From Desulfatibacillum sp. (GTDB lineage Bacteria; Desulfobacterota; Desulfobacteria; Desulfobacterales; Desulfatibacillaceae): DNA of 64,000 nt. Where the stretch lies: NCBI GenBank assembly GCA_016342355.1, contig JAEINP010000007.1:1-64000 (forward strand), read 5' to 3'. The number at the start of each line of letters is the position of its first letter. Positions within the stretch are counted from its first letter, which is position 1. Shown here in pieces: positions 1 through 8,551 of the stretch. The notes beneath the pieces were generated by a model. It had not been told where the DNA came from, searched no databases, and saw nothing but the letters and a program-made list of their open reading frames with translations. The position numbers and the translations under genes are program-made.

Positions 1-57
1 ACGTCCCCTAAAACACGTCCCCTAAAACACGTCCCCTAAAACACCCGTCCCCTAAAA
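1..57. repeat. Tandem 14-bp repeat, four copies
   Basis: Four head-to-tail copies of ACGTCCCCTAAAAC (GTTTTAGGGGACGT on the minus strand); the last carries a 2-bp insertion. The array continues to the window edge and may be longer. It abuts a short remnant of the RHS core at about 58-82. GGGGACG-rich short repeats of this kind are often seen near REP-type elements in environmental Proteobacteria, but no transposase is visible here. Confidence 0.85.
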
Positions 58-138
58 CACCTGGACCAGCCTGTCGGCGTCGATCACAAGGCGGCTTTTG
101 TCACATTAGGCGATTACGCAGGGACGTCCCCGAGATTC
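58..138. repeat. RHS-junction repeat, copy 1
   Basis: This stretch matches 2226-2306 at a constant offset of 2168 with only two mismatches seen. Its first 25 bp are the tail of an RHS-core segment (also at 4444-4468). The rest is a non-RHS sequence ending in GGGACGTCCC and GAGATTC, with CGTCCCCGAGATT repeated once more just after it. The RHS homology switches to unrelated sequence at the same base in both copies, so this is a recombination junction. The two copies bracket the orphan RHS tip and its Sel1 neighbour. Confidence 0.8.
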
Positions 139-159
139 GTCCCCGAGATTCGCTCATGT

Positions 160-600
160 TTAATCAGCACCCAGTTCTTCAGCTCGCTCTAACCATATAT
201 CAGCAAGGGTTCTATCTTCTTCAATACCAATACCGTAATAATAACAGCGTCCTACCTCGTGGAATGATTGCTTATCTCCACGTAATGCCGCTTTTAAATA
301 TAACCGAAAAGATTCACTCACATCTTTCTCAGTCCCCTTTCCCTCCTCATAACATACTGCTAAATCATAGAGGGCACTAGGATGCTTTTCCTCCGAAGAT
401 TTCTTTAGTAAGTAAACAGCTTTCTCCCAATCCTGATCAACATGATTTCCAAACAAGTACCATGTTGCCAAAGCATAAGCGGCTTCAGAAGAACCTGCGT
501 TGATAGACTCATTTAACAAAGCTAAAACTGAAGAAATATCTGGAGATTCCTTCGAAATTTCTGCAAGAGCCTTGTTGTATTTAGTTTTTGCGATAGACAT
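160..600 (-). CDS. Sel1-repeat protein, possible RHS immunity partner
   Basis: A 146-residue protein made almost wholly of Sel1-like (TPR-like) helical pairs. Motifs such as AAYALATWYLFG, ALYDLAVCYEEGKG and EVGRCYYYGIG show about three repeats. No signal peptide is seen, so it is probably cytoplasmic. The ATG at 600 is chosen over an upstream ATG at 618 because GGGGTGG lies just ahead of it. The start is 2 bp after the stop of the RHS tip, which implies translational coupling. Sel1 and ankyrin-type repeat proteins are known as immunity proteins of polymorphic toxins; this role is inferred from position only. Confidence 0.7.
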   Translation of the reverse strand: MSIAKTKYNKALAEISKESPDISSVLALLNESINAGSSEAAYALATWYLFGNHVDQDWEKAVYLLKKSSEEKHPSALYDLAVCYEEGKGTEKDVSESFRLYLKAALRGDKQSFHEVGRCYYYGIGIEEDRTLADIWLERAEELGAD

Positions 601-602
601 AG

Positions 603-2255
603 CTATTCCACCCCACATTCACACTTATCAGGAAACATGTTACAGCAATCTTCTGGATGCTGCCAACAATAACAGTCAGAGGTAGACATACAGGGAGCGG
701 GGCCACCAGCACCAGCAGGAGGCCATTTACCTTTCCAGCCCTTTGGTTTTTTCCGGTTAGGACGCCTCGCCTTATCTGCTTTTTCTCCACCTTTGTCCTT
801 TTTTTTCCGGGCTTGTCCATCTTCATGTTTTTGTTGTGTAGAAGGTCTTGCATTGCTCGTATGTTCTCCCTCAAGCCCTGTTGAATCAAACCAATTTATA
901 GGATCGCCACCTACATAGATATAATCATGTAAGTCTTGAGGAGTTTCTAAAAGCCATGGGACTAAAAAGGGAATCCCTATTCCTTCCGGATTAAGTGAAT
1001 GAGCCGGGTCCGCCTTCAAATACCTCCCTGTTTGGGGATCATAATACCGGTTCCAGTTGTAGTGGAAGCCGGTTTCTGCATCGAAGTACTGCCCGGCAAA
1101 GCGCAGATTATTGACCACTGTGGAGGAAGCGTCCACCTCGGCTTTGCCGAATGCATGGTAAACCGCCGACCAGACCACGGCGCCGTTGAAACTTATCAGC
1201 TTCTGGGGCGTTCCCAGGTGGTCGTTTTGGTAATAATAATACTCCGAATCCTGGACCATGAAAAGGGGATTTGTGGTCCAGGTGGAATCGGGCCGGTATC
1301 CATAAGATTTGATCAGGGTCCCGTTGGCCGTGAATTCTGCGGCCAAGCCTTCATCCGTATAGAAGTAACAGGTGCGGGTTCCGGCCACGTCCTTCCACAG
1401 CCTGCGGCCAAAGGGATCGTAATAGTATTGTGCGACAACGGTTCCGTCGCCTTCTTCCACCCGGATCAGCCGGTTTTCCACATCATAAAAGTAATTTACG
1501 ACATCCGTCCCGTTGGTTTTGGACGTGGTGTTTCCGTTGGCATCGTAGGTACAGGTCACATTTCCGTGGCTGATCAACTCGTTATTGGCGTTGATCAGGT
1601 AATCCTGAGCCCCGCCCAGTTCGGTCAGGCGATTGCCCACGTCGTCGTAGGTGTACCCTTCATCGGCTATCGCGGGATTGTCCACGGATGTGAGTTGGTA
1701 CAGGTCGTCGTAGGCATAGGAGTAGGCCCCATGCTCGGTGCCCTTGGCGGTGATGTTTCCTTCCAGGTCCCGGCCATAGTGGTATTCCATAATCGTTTTC
1801 TGGGCCGGGTCCGAAGCCTCAATGGACTTCATCTGCATGAGGGCGTCGTAGGAATAATTCCTGACCGCGCCTCCTGGATAGGTGGTGGAGGTTGGACGGG
1901 TCCAGTTGAACACGTTGTTGGTGATGGAGCCCTGGCCGGGGATATCCACGCTCACCCATTGATTGGCGTCGTCATAGGTGTAGGTATAGGCGGCTTCATC
2001 CGGGCCGGTGTAGGTTTCCTTGAGGCCATTCTTGTAATAGGTATAGGAAAAATCCTTGGCGAACAGGCCGTAGTCCACCGTGGCCCCGGTTTTCCGGTAC
2101 AGGTCGTCGTAGGCGTAGGTCCCGGTTGTGACGCCGTCGTCGTAGGTTAGGAGATTGCCCTGGCTGTCGTAGGTGAACGAGACGGTCTTGACCGCGTTTT
2201 CCCCATCCGAGGCTTCAAAATACCGCACCTGGACCAGCCTGTCGGCGTCGATCAC
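603..2255 (-). CDS. Orphan RHS tip with Cys-rich variable tail (5'-truncated)
   Basis: About 550 residues of YD/RHS repeats (YDxxGN, YAYDDLYQ) running into the conserved RHS-associated core (YDPQTGRYLKADP). A tail of about 120 residues is unrelated to the neighbouring copy. The tail is Lys-rich and ends in a Cys-dense stretch (DCYCWQHPEDCC, CECGVE). The gene opens abruptly inside the RHS repeats with a GTG and no clear Shine-Dalgarno or secretion signal. It therefore looks like a displaced or silent C-terminal cassette rather than an independent gene. RHS tails are commonly toxin domains; this one is not recognised. Confidence 0.75.
   Translation of the reverse strand: MIDADRLVQVRYFEASDGENAVKTVSFTYDSQGNLLTYDDGVTTGTYAYDDLYRKTGATVDYGLFAKDFSYTYYKNGLKETYTGPDEAAYTYTYDDANQWVSVDIPGQGSITNNVFNWTRPTSTTYPGGAVRNYSYDALMQMKSIEASDPAQKTIMEYHYGRDLEGNITAKGTEHGAYSYAYDDLYQLTSVDNPAIADEGYTYDDVGNRLTELGGAQDYLINANNELISHGNVTCTYDANGNTTSKTNGTDVVNYFYDVENRLIRVEEGDGTVVAQYYYDPFGRRLWKDVAGTRTCYFYTDEGLAAEFTANGTLIKSYGYRPDSTWTTNPLFMVQDSEYYYYQNDHLGTPQKLISFNGAVVWSAVYHAFGKAEVDASSTVVNNLRFAGQYFDAETGFHYNWNRYYDPQTGRYLKADPAHSLNPEGIGIPFLVPWLLETPQDLHDYIYVGGDPINWFDSTGLEGEHTSNARPSTQQKHEDGQARKKKDKGGEKADKARRPNRKKPKGWKGKWPPAGAGGPAPCMSTSDCYCWQHPEDCCNMFPDKCECGVE
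1021..2250 (-). repeat. RHS core direct repeat, copy A (partner 3239-4468)
   Basis: This segment aligns with 3239-4468 at a constant offset of 2218 from end to end, so there are no net indels over about 1.23 kb. Only scattered substitutions are seen. Homology ends at the RHS core/tail boundary on one side and at the junction repeat on the other. This is ample homology for recombination that would exchange RHS tails. Confidence 0.9.
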
Positions 2256-2306
2256 AAGGTGGCTTTTGTCACATTAGGCGATTACGCAGGGACGTCCCGG
2301 AGATTC
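2226..2306. repeat. RHS-junction repeat, copy 2
   Basis: Second copy of the sequence at 58-138. It lies between the small membrane-anchored gene (ends 2308) and the start of the orphan RHS tip. It contains the palindrome-like GGGACGTCCC and marks where RHS homology begins. Confidence 0.8.
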
Positions 2307-2307
2307 C

Positions 2308-2784
2308 CTATTCCACCCACGTCATAGATTCAATTATGCCTTGATACATGTTAAAATTATTTTTATTACCTGAATATGTTATTATTAATGATTTATCAGG
2401 AATTAATATCTGATTAGTGTAAATCCAGGCATCATCAACATAGGTAATCTCATAAGCATTGTATTGCTTAAAACGAATATCTTTACATCCTATAACCTCA
2501 TAACCCTTTGTCCTATAAAATCCCAACACTCCCGCAAGTTGCTCCTTTGACAATTCAAATTTTGAAAACTCCAATCTAGAACTCAGATCATCCCATCTGT
2601 AAAAAAAAAGCATTTTGTCAGTATTTTGGTATATTAAGCCACAGGGCACAACAATTTTGGCACTATAAAATTCGACAGTCCCTTTGTACTTCCACTGTAG
2701 AATCCAATAGCTTAGATCGATTCTGTGGTGGTAAATCAATAATAAAACCGCTGCTAAAAAAATGCTAATTGCCATCTTTTTCAT
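2308..2784 (-). CDS. Small membrane-anchored protein, possible RHS immunity
   Basis: A 158-residue protein not recognised as a known family. One N-terminal hydrophobic segment (about residues 4-20) is followed by a short basic/aromatic stretch and a soluble domain of about 130 residues rich in Tyr, Ile and Phe. The ATG at 2784 is preceded by AGGGGA. The gene is noticeably more AT-rich than its neighbours, which suggests recent transfer. It lies 45 bp downstream of the longer RHS gene, in the slot usually held by a cognate immunity gene. That role is inference. Confidence 0.6.
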   Translation of the reverse strand: MKKMAISIFLAAVLLLIYHHRIDLSYWILQWKYKGTVEFYSAKIVVPCGLIYQNTDKMLFFYRWDDLSSRLEFSKFELSKEQLAGVLGFYRTKGYEVIGCKDIRFKQYNAYEITYVDDAWIYTNQILIPDKSLIITYSGNKNNFNMYQGIIESMTWVE

Positions 2785-2829
2785 TGATTCCCCTAAACTC
2801 TTTCTCTGAAAGTTGGAAGCATAAGAGAA

Positions 2830-4953
2830 CTAAGAACCAGGTATCTTAGCAGGCATCTTAGGCATCTTTTTCCCAACCTTTCCATAGACCAAATCTTGCC
2901 CAGATATTGCTGCTTTTTTTGCCGCTTCAAGAAATTCTGGATCCAACTCGTCTGCTCTATCTAACAACTCTTGCATTTTTTTTGTATCTATATCGCCTGC
3001 AAGCTCGTCATATAATTCATCCATTATCTCCTGGTGTTCCTTTGCCAGATCACAACTTTCATCCACCGCACTATAAAACTTCCAAATGGCGTAGGCAATA
3101 GCGGCAACCCCTATAGCCGCAGCTACTAATCCAAGCAACCCTGTTTCGCCTTCGGGATCAACCACATTGATCACATTGTTATAAGAGTAAACGTACAGAT
3201 TTATCCCCCCATCAAACCCAATGGGATCTGTTCTGAGATACCTCCCTGTTTGGGGGTCATAATACCGGTTCCAGTTGTAGTGGAAGCCGGTTTCTGCATC
3301 GAAGTACTGCCCGGCAAAGCGCAGATTATTGACCACTGTGGACTCGGCGGCAACTTCAGCCTTGCCAAAGGCATGGTAAACCGCCGACCAGACAACGGCC
3401 CCGTTGGAACTTATTAGCTTCTGGGGCGTTCCCAGGTGATCGGTCTGGTAATAATAATACTCCGAATCCTGTACCATGAAAAGGGGATTTGTGGTCCAGG
3501 TGGAATTGGGCCGATATCCATAGGACTTGATAAGGGCGCCAGAGGCCGTGAATTCTGCGGCCAAGCCTTCATCCGTATAGAAGTAACAGGTGCGGGTTCC
3601 GCCGACTTCCTTCCACAGCCTGCGGCCAAAGGGATCGTAATAGTATTGTGCGACAACGGTTCCGTCGCCCTCTTCCACCCGGATCAGGCGGTTTTCCACA
3701 TCATAGAAGTAATTTGTGACATCTGTTCCGTTGGTTGTGGTCTCGGTGTTGCCGTTGTCATCGTAGGTATAGGTCACATCGCCATAGCTGACCAACTCGT
3801 TATTGGCGTTGATCAGGTAATCCTGAGCCCCGCCCAGTTCGGTCAGGCGATTGCCCACATCGTCGTAGGTGTACCCTTCATCGGCTATCGCGGGATTGTC
3901 CACGGATGTGAGTTGGTACAGGTCGTCGTAGGCATAGGAGTAGGCCCCATGCTCGGTGCCCTTGGCGGTGATGTTTCCTTCCAGGTCCCGACCATAGTGA
4001 TATTCCATGACCGTGTTCTGAGCCGGGTCCGAAGCCTCGATGGACTTCATCTGCATGAGGGCGTCGTACGAATAATTCCTGACAGCGCCTCCGGGATAGG
4101 TGGTGGAGGTTGGGCGGGTCCAGTGGAACACGTTGTTGGTGATGGAACCCTGGCCGGGGATATCCACGCTCACCCATTGATTGGCGTCGTCATAGGTGTA
4201 GGTATAGGCGACTTCATCCGGGCCGGTGTAGGTTTCCTTGAGGCCGTTTTTGTAATAGGTATAGGAAAAATCCTTGGCGAACAGGCCGTAGTCCACCGTG
4301 GCCCCGGTTTTCCGATACAGGTCGTCGTAGGCGTAGGTCCCGGTTGTGACGCCGTCGTCGTAGGTTAGGAGATTGCCCTGGCTGTCGTAGGTGAACGAAA
4401 CGGTCTTGACCGCGTTTTCCCCATCCGAGGCTTCAAAATACCGCACCTGGACCAGCCTGTCGGCGTCGTTATAGGTGTATGCGATTTTCTGGTTTTTGGC
4501 GTCGATCTTTTCGAGCAGATTGCCCCGGGCGTCGTAGGCGTAGGATGTCTCCTGGCCCATGGGCCGGATTTCCTTCACCAGCCGGTTGTTCCTGTCGTAC
4601 TGGAATTGGGTCAGGTTGCCTTCCCCGTCTTCCAGGGAAAGGAGGTTGCCCCTGAGGTCGTAGGAGTATTTAACGGTGGCGCCCAAAGCGTCTGTCATGC
4701 TGGTTTGGCGGCTCAGGGCGTCATATTTAAAGGTGGTGATATTGCCTTCTTTGTCCGTGACAGAAACCGGCCTGCCCAGGGTGTCGTATTCCGTATGGCT
4801 GGTCCGCTGGAAGGGATTGGCGGGATTGGAAAAATCCCAGCCCCGGGTCATGTTGCCGTTGGCGTCGTGGACAAAAGTTTTTGGTGTATTGGATCCATAA
4901 ACCACAAAAAAAGGCCGCTGTTTACAGACTCGTGGTTTTCTATTCTCTGTCAA
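2830..4953 (-). CDS. RHS repeat protein with distinct C-terminal tail
   Basis: About 707 residues. YD/RHS repeats (such as YDALSRQTSMTD and YDLRGNLLSLEDGEG) lead into the RHS core ending YDPQTGRYLRTDPIGF and a VVDPEG motif. The final 100 residues differ from the orphan tip: a hydrophobic stretch (LLGLVAAAIGVAAIAYAIW), then an acidic helical region and a Lys/Pro-rich end. No signal peptide is present and the only start is a TTG without a clear ribosome site. The protein is much shorter than full RHS proteins (about 1400 residues), so the 5' end is probably truncated. The tail activity is unknown. Confidence 0.75.
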   Translation of the reverse strand: MTENRKPRVCKQRPFFVVYGSNTPKTFVHDANGNMTRGWDFSNPANPFQRTSHTEYDTLGRPVSVTDKEGNITTFKYDALSRQTSMTDALGATVKYSYDLRGNLLSLEDGEGNLTQFQYDRNNRLVKEIRPMGQETSYAYDARGNLLEKIDAKNQKIAYTYNDADRLVQVRYFEASDGENAVKTVSFTYDSQGNLLTYDDGVTTGTYAYDDLYRKTGATVDYGLFAKDFSYTYYKNGLKETYTGPDEVAYTYTYDDANQWVSVDIPGQGSITNNVFHWTRPTSTTYPGGAVRNYSYDALMQMKSIEASDPAQNTVMEYHYGRDLEGNITAKGTEHGAYSYAYDDLYQLTSVDNPAIADEGYTYDDVGNRLTELGGAQDYLINANNELVSYGDVTYTYDDNGNTETTTNGTDVTNYFYDVENRLIRVEEGDGTVVAQYYYDPFGRRLWKEVGGTRTCYFYTDEGLAAEFTASGALIKSYGYRPNSTWTTNPLFMVQDSEYYYYQTDHLGTPQKLISSNGAVVWSAVYHAFGKAEVAAESTVVNNLRFAGQYFDAETGFHYNWNRYYDPQTGRYLRTDPIGFDGGINLYVYSYNNVINVVDPEGETGLLGLVAAAIGVAAIAYAIWKFYSAVDESCDLAKEHQEIMDELYDELAGDIDTKKMQELLDRADELDPEFLEAAKKAAISGQDLVYGKVGKKMPKMPAKIPGS
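3239..4468 (-). repeat. RHS core direct repeat, copy B
   Basis: Partner of 1021-2250 at an offset of 2218. Beyond 4468 the RHS reading frame continues upstream in this copy, whereas copy A stops at its junction repeat. Confidence 0.9.
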
Positions 4954-5011
4954 TAAAAAGGAAACCTGATTCGCTATTTCCCTCTGGATTCGGGTAACTG
5001 GCTTTTAGGCA

Positions 5012-5040
5012 TTGACACGGGAGCCTCTTTCCCCTATATC
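5012..5040 (+). promoter_or_regulatory. Sigma70-type promoter for recN
   Basis: TTGACA at 5012-5017, a 17-bp spacer, then TATATC at 5035-5040, about 60 bp upstream of the recN ATG. It lies in the gap between the RHS locus and recN and would drive the plus-strand recN-parAB block. No LexA-type box was recognised. Confidence 0.7.
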
Positions 5041-5102
5041 AAAGGGCAAATTGCTATTATTTCCGTTGGTTATTATCCTTGGTCCGGGCGGAAAACAATC
5101 CC

Positions 5103-6809
5103 ATGCTCGCTGAACTTTCCATCAAGAATTTCGCCATCATAGATGACTTGTCCGTCCGCTTTTCCGAGGGCCTCACGGCCATAACAGGAGAGACCGGCGC
5201 GGGTAAATCCATCCTTATAAATGCCGTCAATCTCTTACTTGGGGCGCGGGCTACGCCCAAAATGGTGCGCACAGGAGCTGAGGAAGCGGAGCTGGAAGCC
5301 CTTTTCTTTGTGGACCCGGACTCTCCGGCGTCCCGATTTATCGAGGAGCAGGGCCAGGACCCCGGGGAGGGACTTCTGGTCCGCCGGGTTATTTCCGCCA
5401 ATAACCGGCATCGGGTGTACATCAATGGGCGGTTGTCCACCATGACCGTTCTGGGAGAGGTCGCCTCGTCCCTGGCCAGTATTTCCGGCCAGCATGCCCA
5501 TCAGGGATTGTTGAAGGAAGAAGTCCACCTTTTGGTCCTGGACCAGTTTGCCGGGCTCATGCCCTTGCGGGAACGGGTGGAGGCCCTCTACAACCAGACT
5601 GTGGAAGCCATGGCCTGTTTGAAAAAGCTGGCGGATTCCCGGGATCAGGACGCCAAGGAACGGGATCTTTTATATTTCCAGAAAGATGAAATAGAAAAGG
5701 CGGCCATTGAACCGGAAGAGGATGAGACCTTGGAGGCGGAGAAAAAACGCCTTAGAAATGCGGAAATGATTCAGCAGACCCTTGCCATGGCGGTAGATAC
5801 CCTTTATGGGGCTGACGGGGCTGTGGTGGAGCAGCTCGGCATGATTCACAAGGGCATGGTGCAGGCCATGGAGGCGGACTCTGCCCTGGAAAAATATTCC
5901 ACTGTACTGGAAGAAAAAATGTTTGCCCTGGAGGATCTGGCCTCAGATCTTCGGGTTTACCTGGATACTGTACAGTCTGATGACGAACGCCTGGAAGAGG
6001 TGATGGACCGGCTGAATCTGCTGTCCACCCTCAAACGCAAGTACGGCGGGTCCCTGGAGGCGGTGGAGGCTTTTTACCGGGACATTGAAAAACGGCTGGA
6101 GAGGCTTCAGTCCCAGACCACGGACACAGCGGCGGCCCGCGAAGCTGTCAAGGTCCTGGGAGAACAACTGGCAACGGCCGTGCAGGAGCTTTCCCAAAAC
6201 CGGGCCAAGGCGTCCTCCGGTTTTGCCCAGGCTGTGACCCGGGAGCTGGATTCCCTGGGCATGGGCAACACCCTGTTTGAGGTCAACCTGATCTTTTATC
6301 CGCCGCCCCGGAATGGAGACAGCCCCTTGTGCGTGGAAGGCCACGGGGTGGAAGATACCGGCATGGACCGGGCCTCTTTTTACATAGCCCCCAACGTGGG
6401 GGAAGAGCCCAGGCCGTTGAAGGACATCGCCTCGGGAGGGGAGCTTTCCAGGGTCGTACTGGCCCTCAAGGCCATTCTTGCCAAGACCGACGCGGTAAAA
6501 ACCGTCATTTTCGATGAGGTGGATGCTGGCATAGGCGGGGCCGTGGCTGATTCCGTGGGGGAGAAACTCCTAGCCCTGAGCGTCAGCCATCAGGTAATCT
6601 GCATTACCCACCTGCCGCAGATCGCCCGGTTTGCAGGTCAGCATTTAAATATCACCAAAAAGGTTTCGGGAGGGCGCACCCAGTCCATGCTCACTCCCCT
6701 GGACGGCCCGGCCCGTGTGGATGAAATCGCCCGGATGCTTGCCGGTGGCAACATCACGGAGACATCCCGCCGACATGCCCTGGAAATGCTCGAATCTACA
6801 AGTATTTAG
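5103..6809 (+). CDS. recN: DNA repair protein RecN
   Basis: A 568-residue SMC-like ATPase of double-strand-break repair. The Walker A motif GETGAGKS is near residue 30. A central coiled coil follows, with an ABC signature (ASGGELSRVVLALKAIL) and a Walker B segment (VIFDEVDAGIGG) near the C-terminus, then the ITHLPQIARFA switch region. Length fits the family. The ATG at 5103 is preferred over a TTG at 5079 because the conserved LxxLxIxNFAIID opening begins there. parA follows after a 57-bp gap, so the genes may be co-transcribed. Confidence 0.95.
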   Translation: MLAELSIKNFAIIDDLSVRFSEGLTAITGETGAGKSILINAVNLLLGARATPKMVRTGAEEAELEALFFVDPDSPASRFIEEQGQDPGEGLLVRRVISANNRHRVYINGRLSTMTVLGEVASSLASISGQHAHQGLLKEEVHLLVLDQFAGLMPLRERVEALYNQTVEAMACLKKLADSRDQDAKERDLLYFQKDEIEKAAIEPEEDETLEAEKKRLRNAEMIQQTLAMAVDTLYGADGAVVEQLGMIHKGMVQAMEADSALEKYSTVLEEKMFALEDLASDLRVYLDTVQSDDERLEEVMDRLNLLSTLKRKYGGSLEAVEAFYRDIEKRLERLQSQTTDTAAAREAVKVLGEQLATAVQELSQNRAKASSGFAQAVTRELDSLGMGNTLFEVNLIFYPPPRNGDSPLCVEGHGVEDTGMDRASFYIAPNVGEEPRPLKDIASGGELSRVVLALKAILAKTDAVKTVIFDEVDAGIGGAVADSVGEKLLALSVSHQVICITHLPQIARFAGQHLNITKKVSGGRTQSMLTPLDGPARVDEIARMLAGGNITETSRRHALEMLESTSI

Positions 6810-6866
6810 GCCTTGGACACTTCAATCGGCTTTCCAACGATTTTTTTTTATGGTAGGGATACAATT

Positions 6867-7628
6867 ATGGGACAAGTGATCTGCATAGCCAATCAAAAGG
6901 GTGGCGTGGGCAAAACGACCACTGCTGTCAATCTATCCGCGGCCCTGGCTTTGGCCGGGAAACGCACCCTGCTGGTTGACTGCGATCCACAGGGCAATGC
7001 CACGACCGGAATGGGCATCGACAAGGCAGGTATAGAGCAAAGCCTGTATCATGCCCTGATAGGGCTGGCGGAGGCCAAATCCGTGGTTGTGGATACGGAA
7101 ATGGATTGCTTGAAGGTCCTGCCGTCCAAGATTGAGCTTATCGGGGCCGAGGTGGAACTTATTGAACGGGAAAACCGGGAAATGGCCCTGAAGGAAACCC
7201 TGGCCCCCTTAAAAGACGGGTTTGACTATCTGGTTCTGGATTGTCCGCCCTCCCTGAGCCTTTTGACCATCAATGCCATGACTGCGGCCACGGCCATGGT
7301 TGTCCCTTTGCAGTGCGAGTTTTACGCCCTGGAGGGCCTGGGCCAGTTGTTCCAGACAGTGCGCCGGATCAAGGGCTCTGTGAATCCCCAACTGGGAATA
7401 GCAGGCATTCTGCTGACCATGTTCGATGCCAGGACCAACCTGTCCAACCAGGTGGCAGAGGATGCCCAGCACCATTTCAAGGACCTGGTTTTTAAAACGA
7501 GAATCCCCAGGAACGTCCGTCTGGGTGAAGCACCCAGTTTTGGCAAACCCATCGTCCTTTACGACAAGACCTCCACTGGAGCCTTAAGCTACCTGAACCT
7601 GGCCAAGGAGATCCTGGCCTTTGGGTAA
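6867..7628 (+). CDS. parA: Chromosome-partitioning ATPase ParA/Soj
   Basis: A 253-residue P-loop ATPase with the deviant Walker A motif KGGVGKTTT near residues 10-18, DCDPQGN, and LDCPPSLSLLT. It lacks an N-terminal DNA-binding extension, as in chromosomal Soj-type ParA (type Ib-like length). The ATG at 6867 has TAGGGAT ahead of it. It works with ParB bound at parS sites to segregate chromosome origins. Immediate linkage to parB (24 bp) is typical. No parS-like site was noticed in the window by eye. Confidence 0.95.
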   Translation: MGQVICIANQKGGVGKTTTAVNLSAALALAGKRTLLVDCDPQGNATTGMGIDKAGIEQSLYHALIGLAEAKSVVVDTEMDCLKVLPSKIELIGAEVELIERENREMALKETLAPLKDGFDYLVLDCPPSLSLLTINAMTAATAMVVPLQCEFYALEGLGQLFQTVRRIKGSVNPQLGIAGILLTMFDARTNLSNQVAEDAQHHFKDLVFKTRIPRNVRLGEAPSFGKPIVLYDKTSTGALSYLNLAKEILAFG

Positions 7629-7651
7629 AATCCCGTTGGTGAACTAAAAAT

Positions 7652-8542
7652 ATGAAAAATACCGATTCTGCAAAAAAAACAAAAAGAAATGTTTTGGGCC
7701 GCGGCCTGGACGCCTTTCTTCCCGAGGCGGTTTCCTCGGCAAAGGACTCTCCCGAAAATTATTTTGAATGTGATGTGGACGATATTGTCCCCAACCAGTT
7801 CCAGCCCCGGACCATATTCTCTCAGGAAGAGCTTGCCGAACTGTCTGAAAGCATTGCTGAACAAGGGATCATTCAGCCCCTGGTGGTTCGAAAAAACAGC
7901 CAGGATCTTTATGAGCTGATTGCAGGCGAACGAAGGCTGCGGGCGTCCAAGATGGCCGGGCTTTCCAGGGTTCCTGTTGTGGTGGTGGAGGCCTCGGACC
8001 AAAAGGTCCTTCAAATGGCCCTGGTGGAGAATATCCAAAGGGAGAATTTAAATCCTCTGGAAGAAAGCCACGCCTATTCTCGTTTGATGGAGGAATGCTC
8101 CCTTACCCAGGAGGAAGTGGCCAAAAGAGTGGGGAAAAAGCGCTCCACGGTGGCTAATTTTATCCGTTTGAGAAACCTTCCCCGGCTTATTCAGGACGGA
8201 ATCCGGGAAGGTGTTGTTTCCATGGGCCATGCCCGGGCCATCCTTGGCCTGGAGGATTCCTCCACCCAATTGACGGCGTACCGGGAGACTGTCAAGCGGG
8301 CTCTTTCCGTCCGGGCTACCGAAGCCCTGGTCAACCGCCTGAAAAAGCAAAAGCTATCCCAGCCCAAAGATGTGGAACCCACATCCGCCGCCATTTATAT
8401 GAAGCATTTGTGCGACGAGCTTTCCCGCCAGCTTGGCACCAAGGTGGAAATCAGCAAAAACGGAAAGCGGGGAACGATTAAAATCGAGTTTTACGCGGAA
8501 CAGGATCTGGACCGGATCGTCACCCTCCTTAAAAACGCCTAG
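7652..8542 (+). CDS. parB: Chromosome-partitioning protein ParB/Spo0J
   Basis: A 296-residue CTPase/DNA-binding partition protein. It shows the N-terminal ParA-stimulating peptide (LGRGLDAFLPE), the ParB/sulfiredoxin-like nuclease fold with ELIAGERRLRA, the LVENIQRENLNPLEE segment, and a helix-turn-helix (TQEEVAKRVGKKRSTVANF) that would bind parS. The C-terminal part (RQLGTKVEI to ILLKNA-like end) forms the usual dimerisation domain. It is directly downstream of parA. Confidence 0.95.
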   Translation: MKNTDSAKKTKRNVLGRGLDAFLPEAVSSAKDSPENYFECDVDDIVPNQFQPRTIFSQEELAELSESIAEQGIIQPLVVRKNSQDLYELIAGERRLRASKMAGLSRVPVVVVEASDQKVLQMALVENIQRENLNPLEESHAYSRLMEECSLTQEEVAKRVGKKRSTVANFIRLRNLPRLIQDGIREGVVSMGHARAILGLEDSSTQLTAYRETVKRALSVRATEALVNRLKKQKLSQPKDVEPTSAAIYMKHLCDELSRQLGTKVEISKNGKRGTIKIEFYAEQDLDRIVTLLKNA

Positions 8543-8551
8543 GATTTTCCA

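Noticed and set aside
1-138. CRISPR array
   Set aside because: The repeats are 14 bp head-to-tail with no spacers, and no cas gene is present.
999-2150. Long Val/Ile/Gly-rich plus-strand frame over the RHS core
   Set aside because: Antisense of YD repeats; the same shadow occurs over the second RHS core at 3436-4368.
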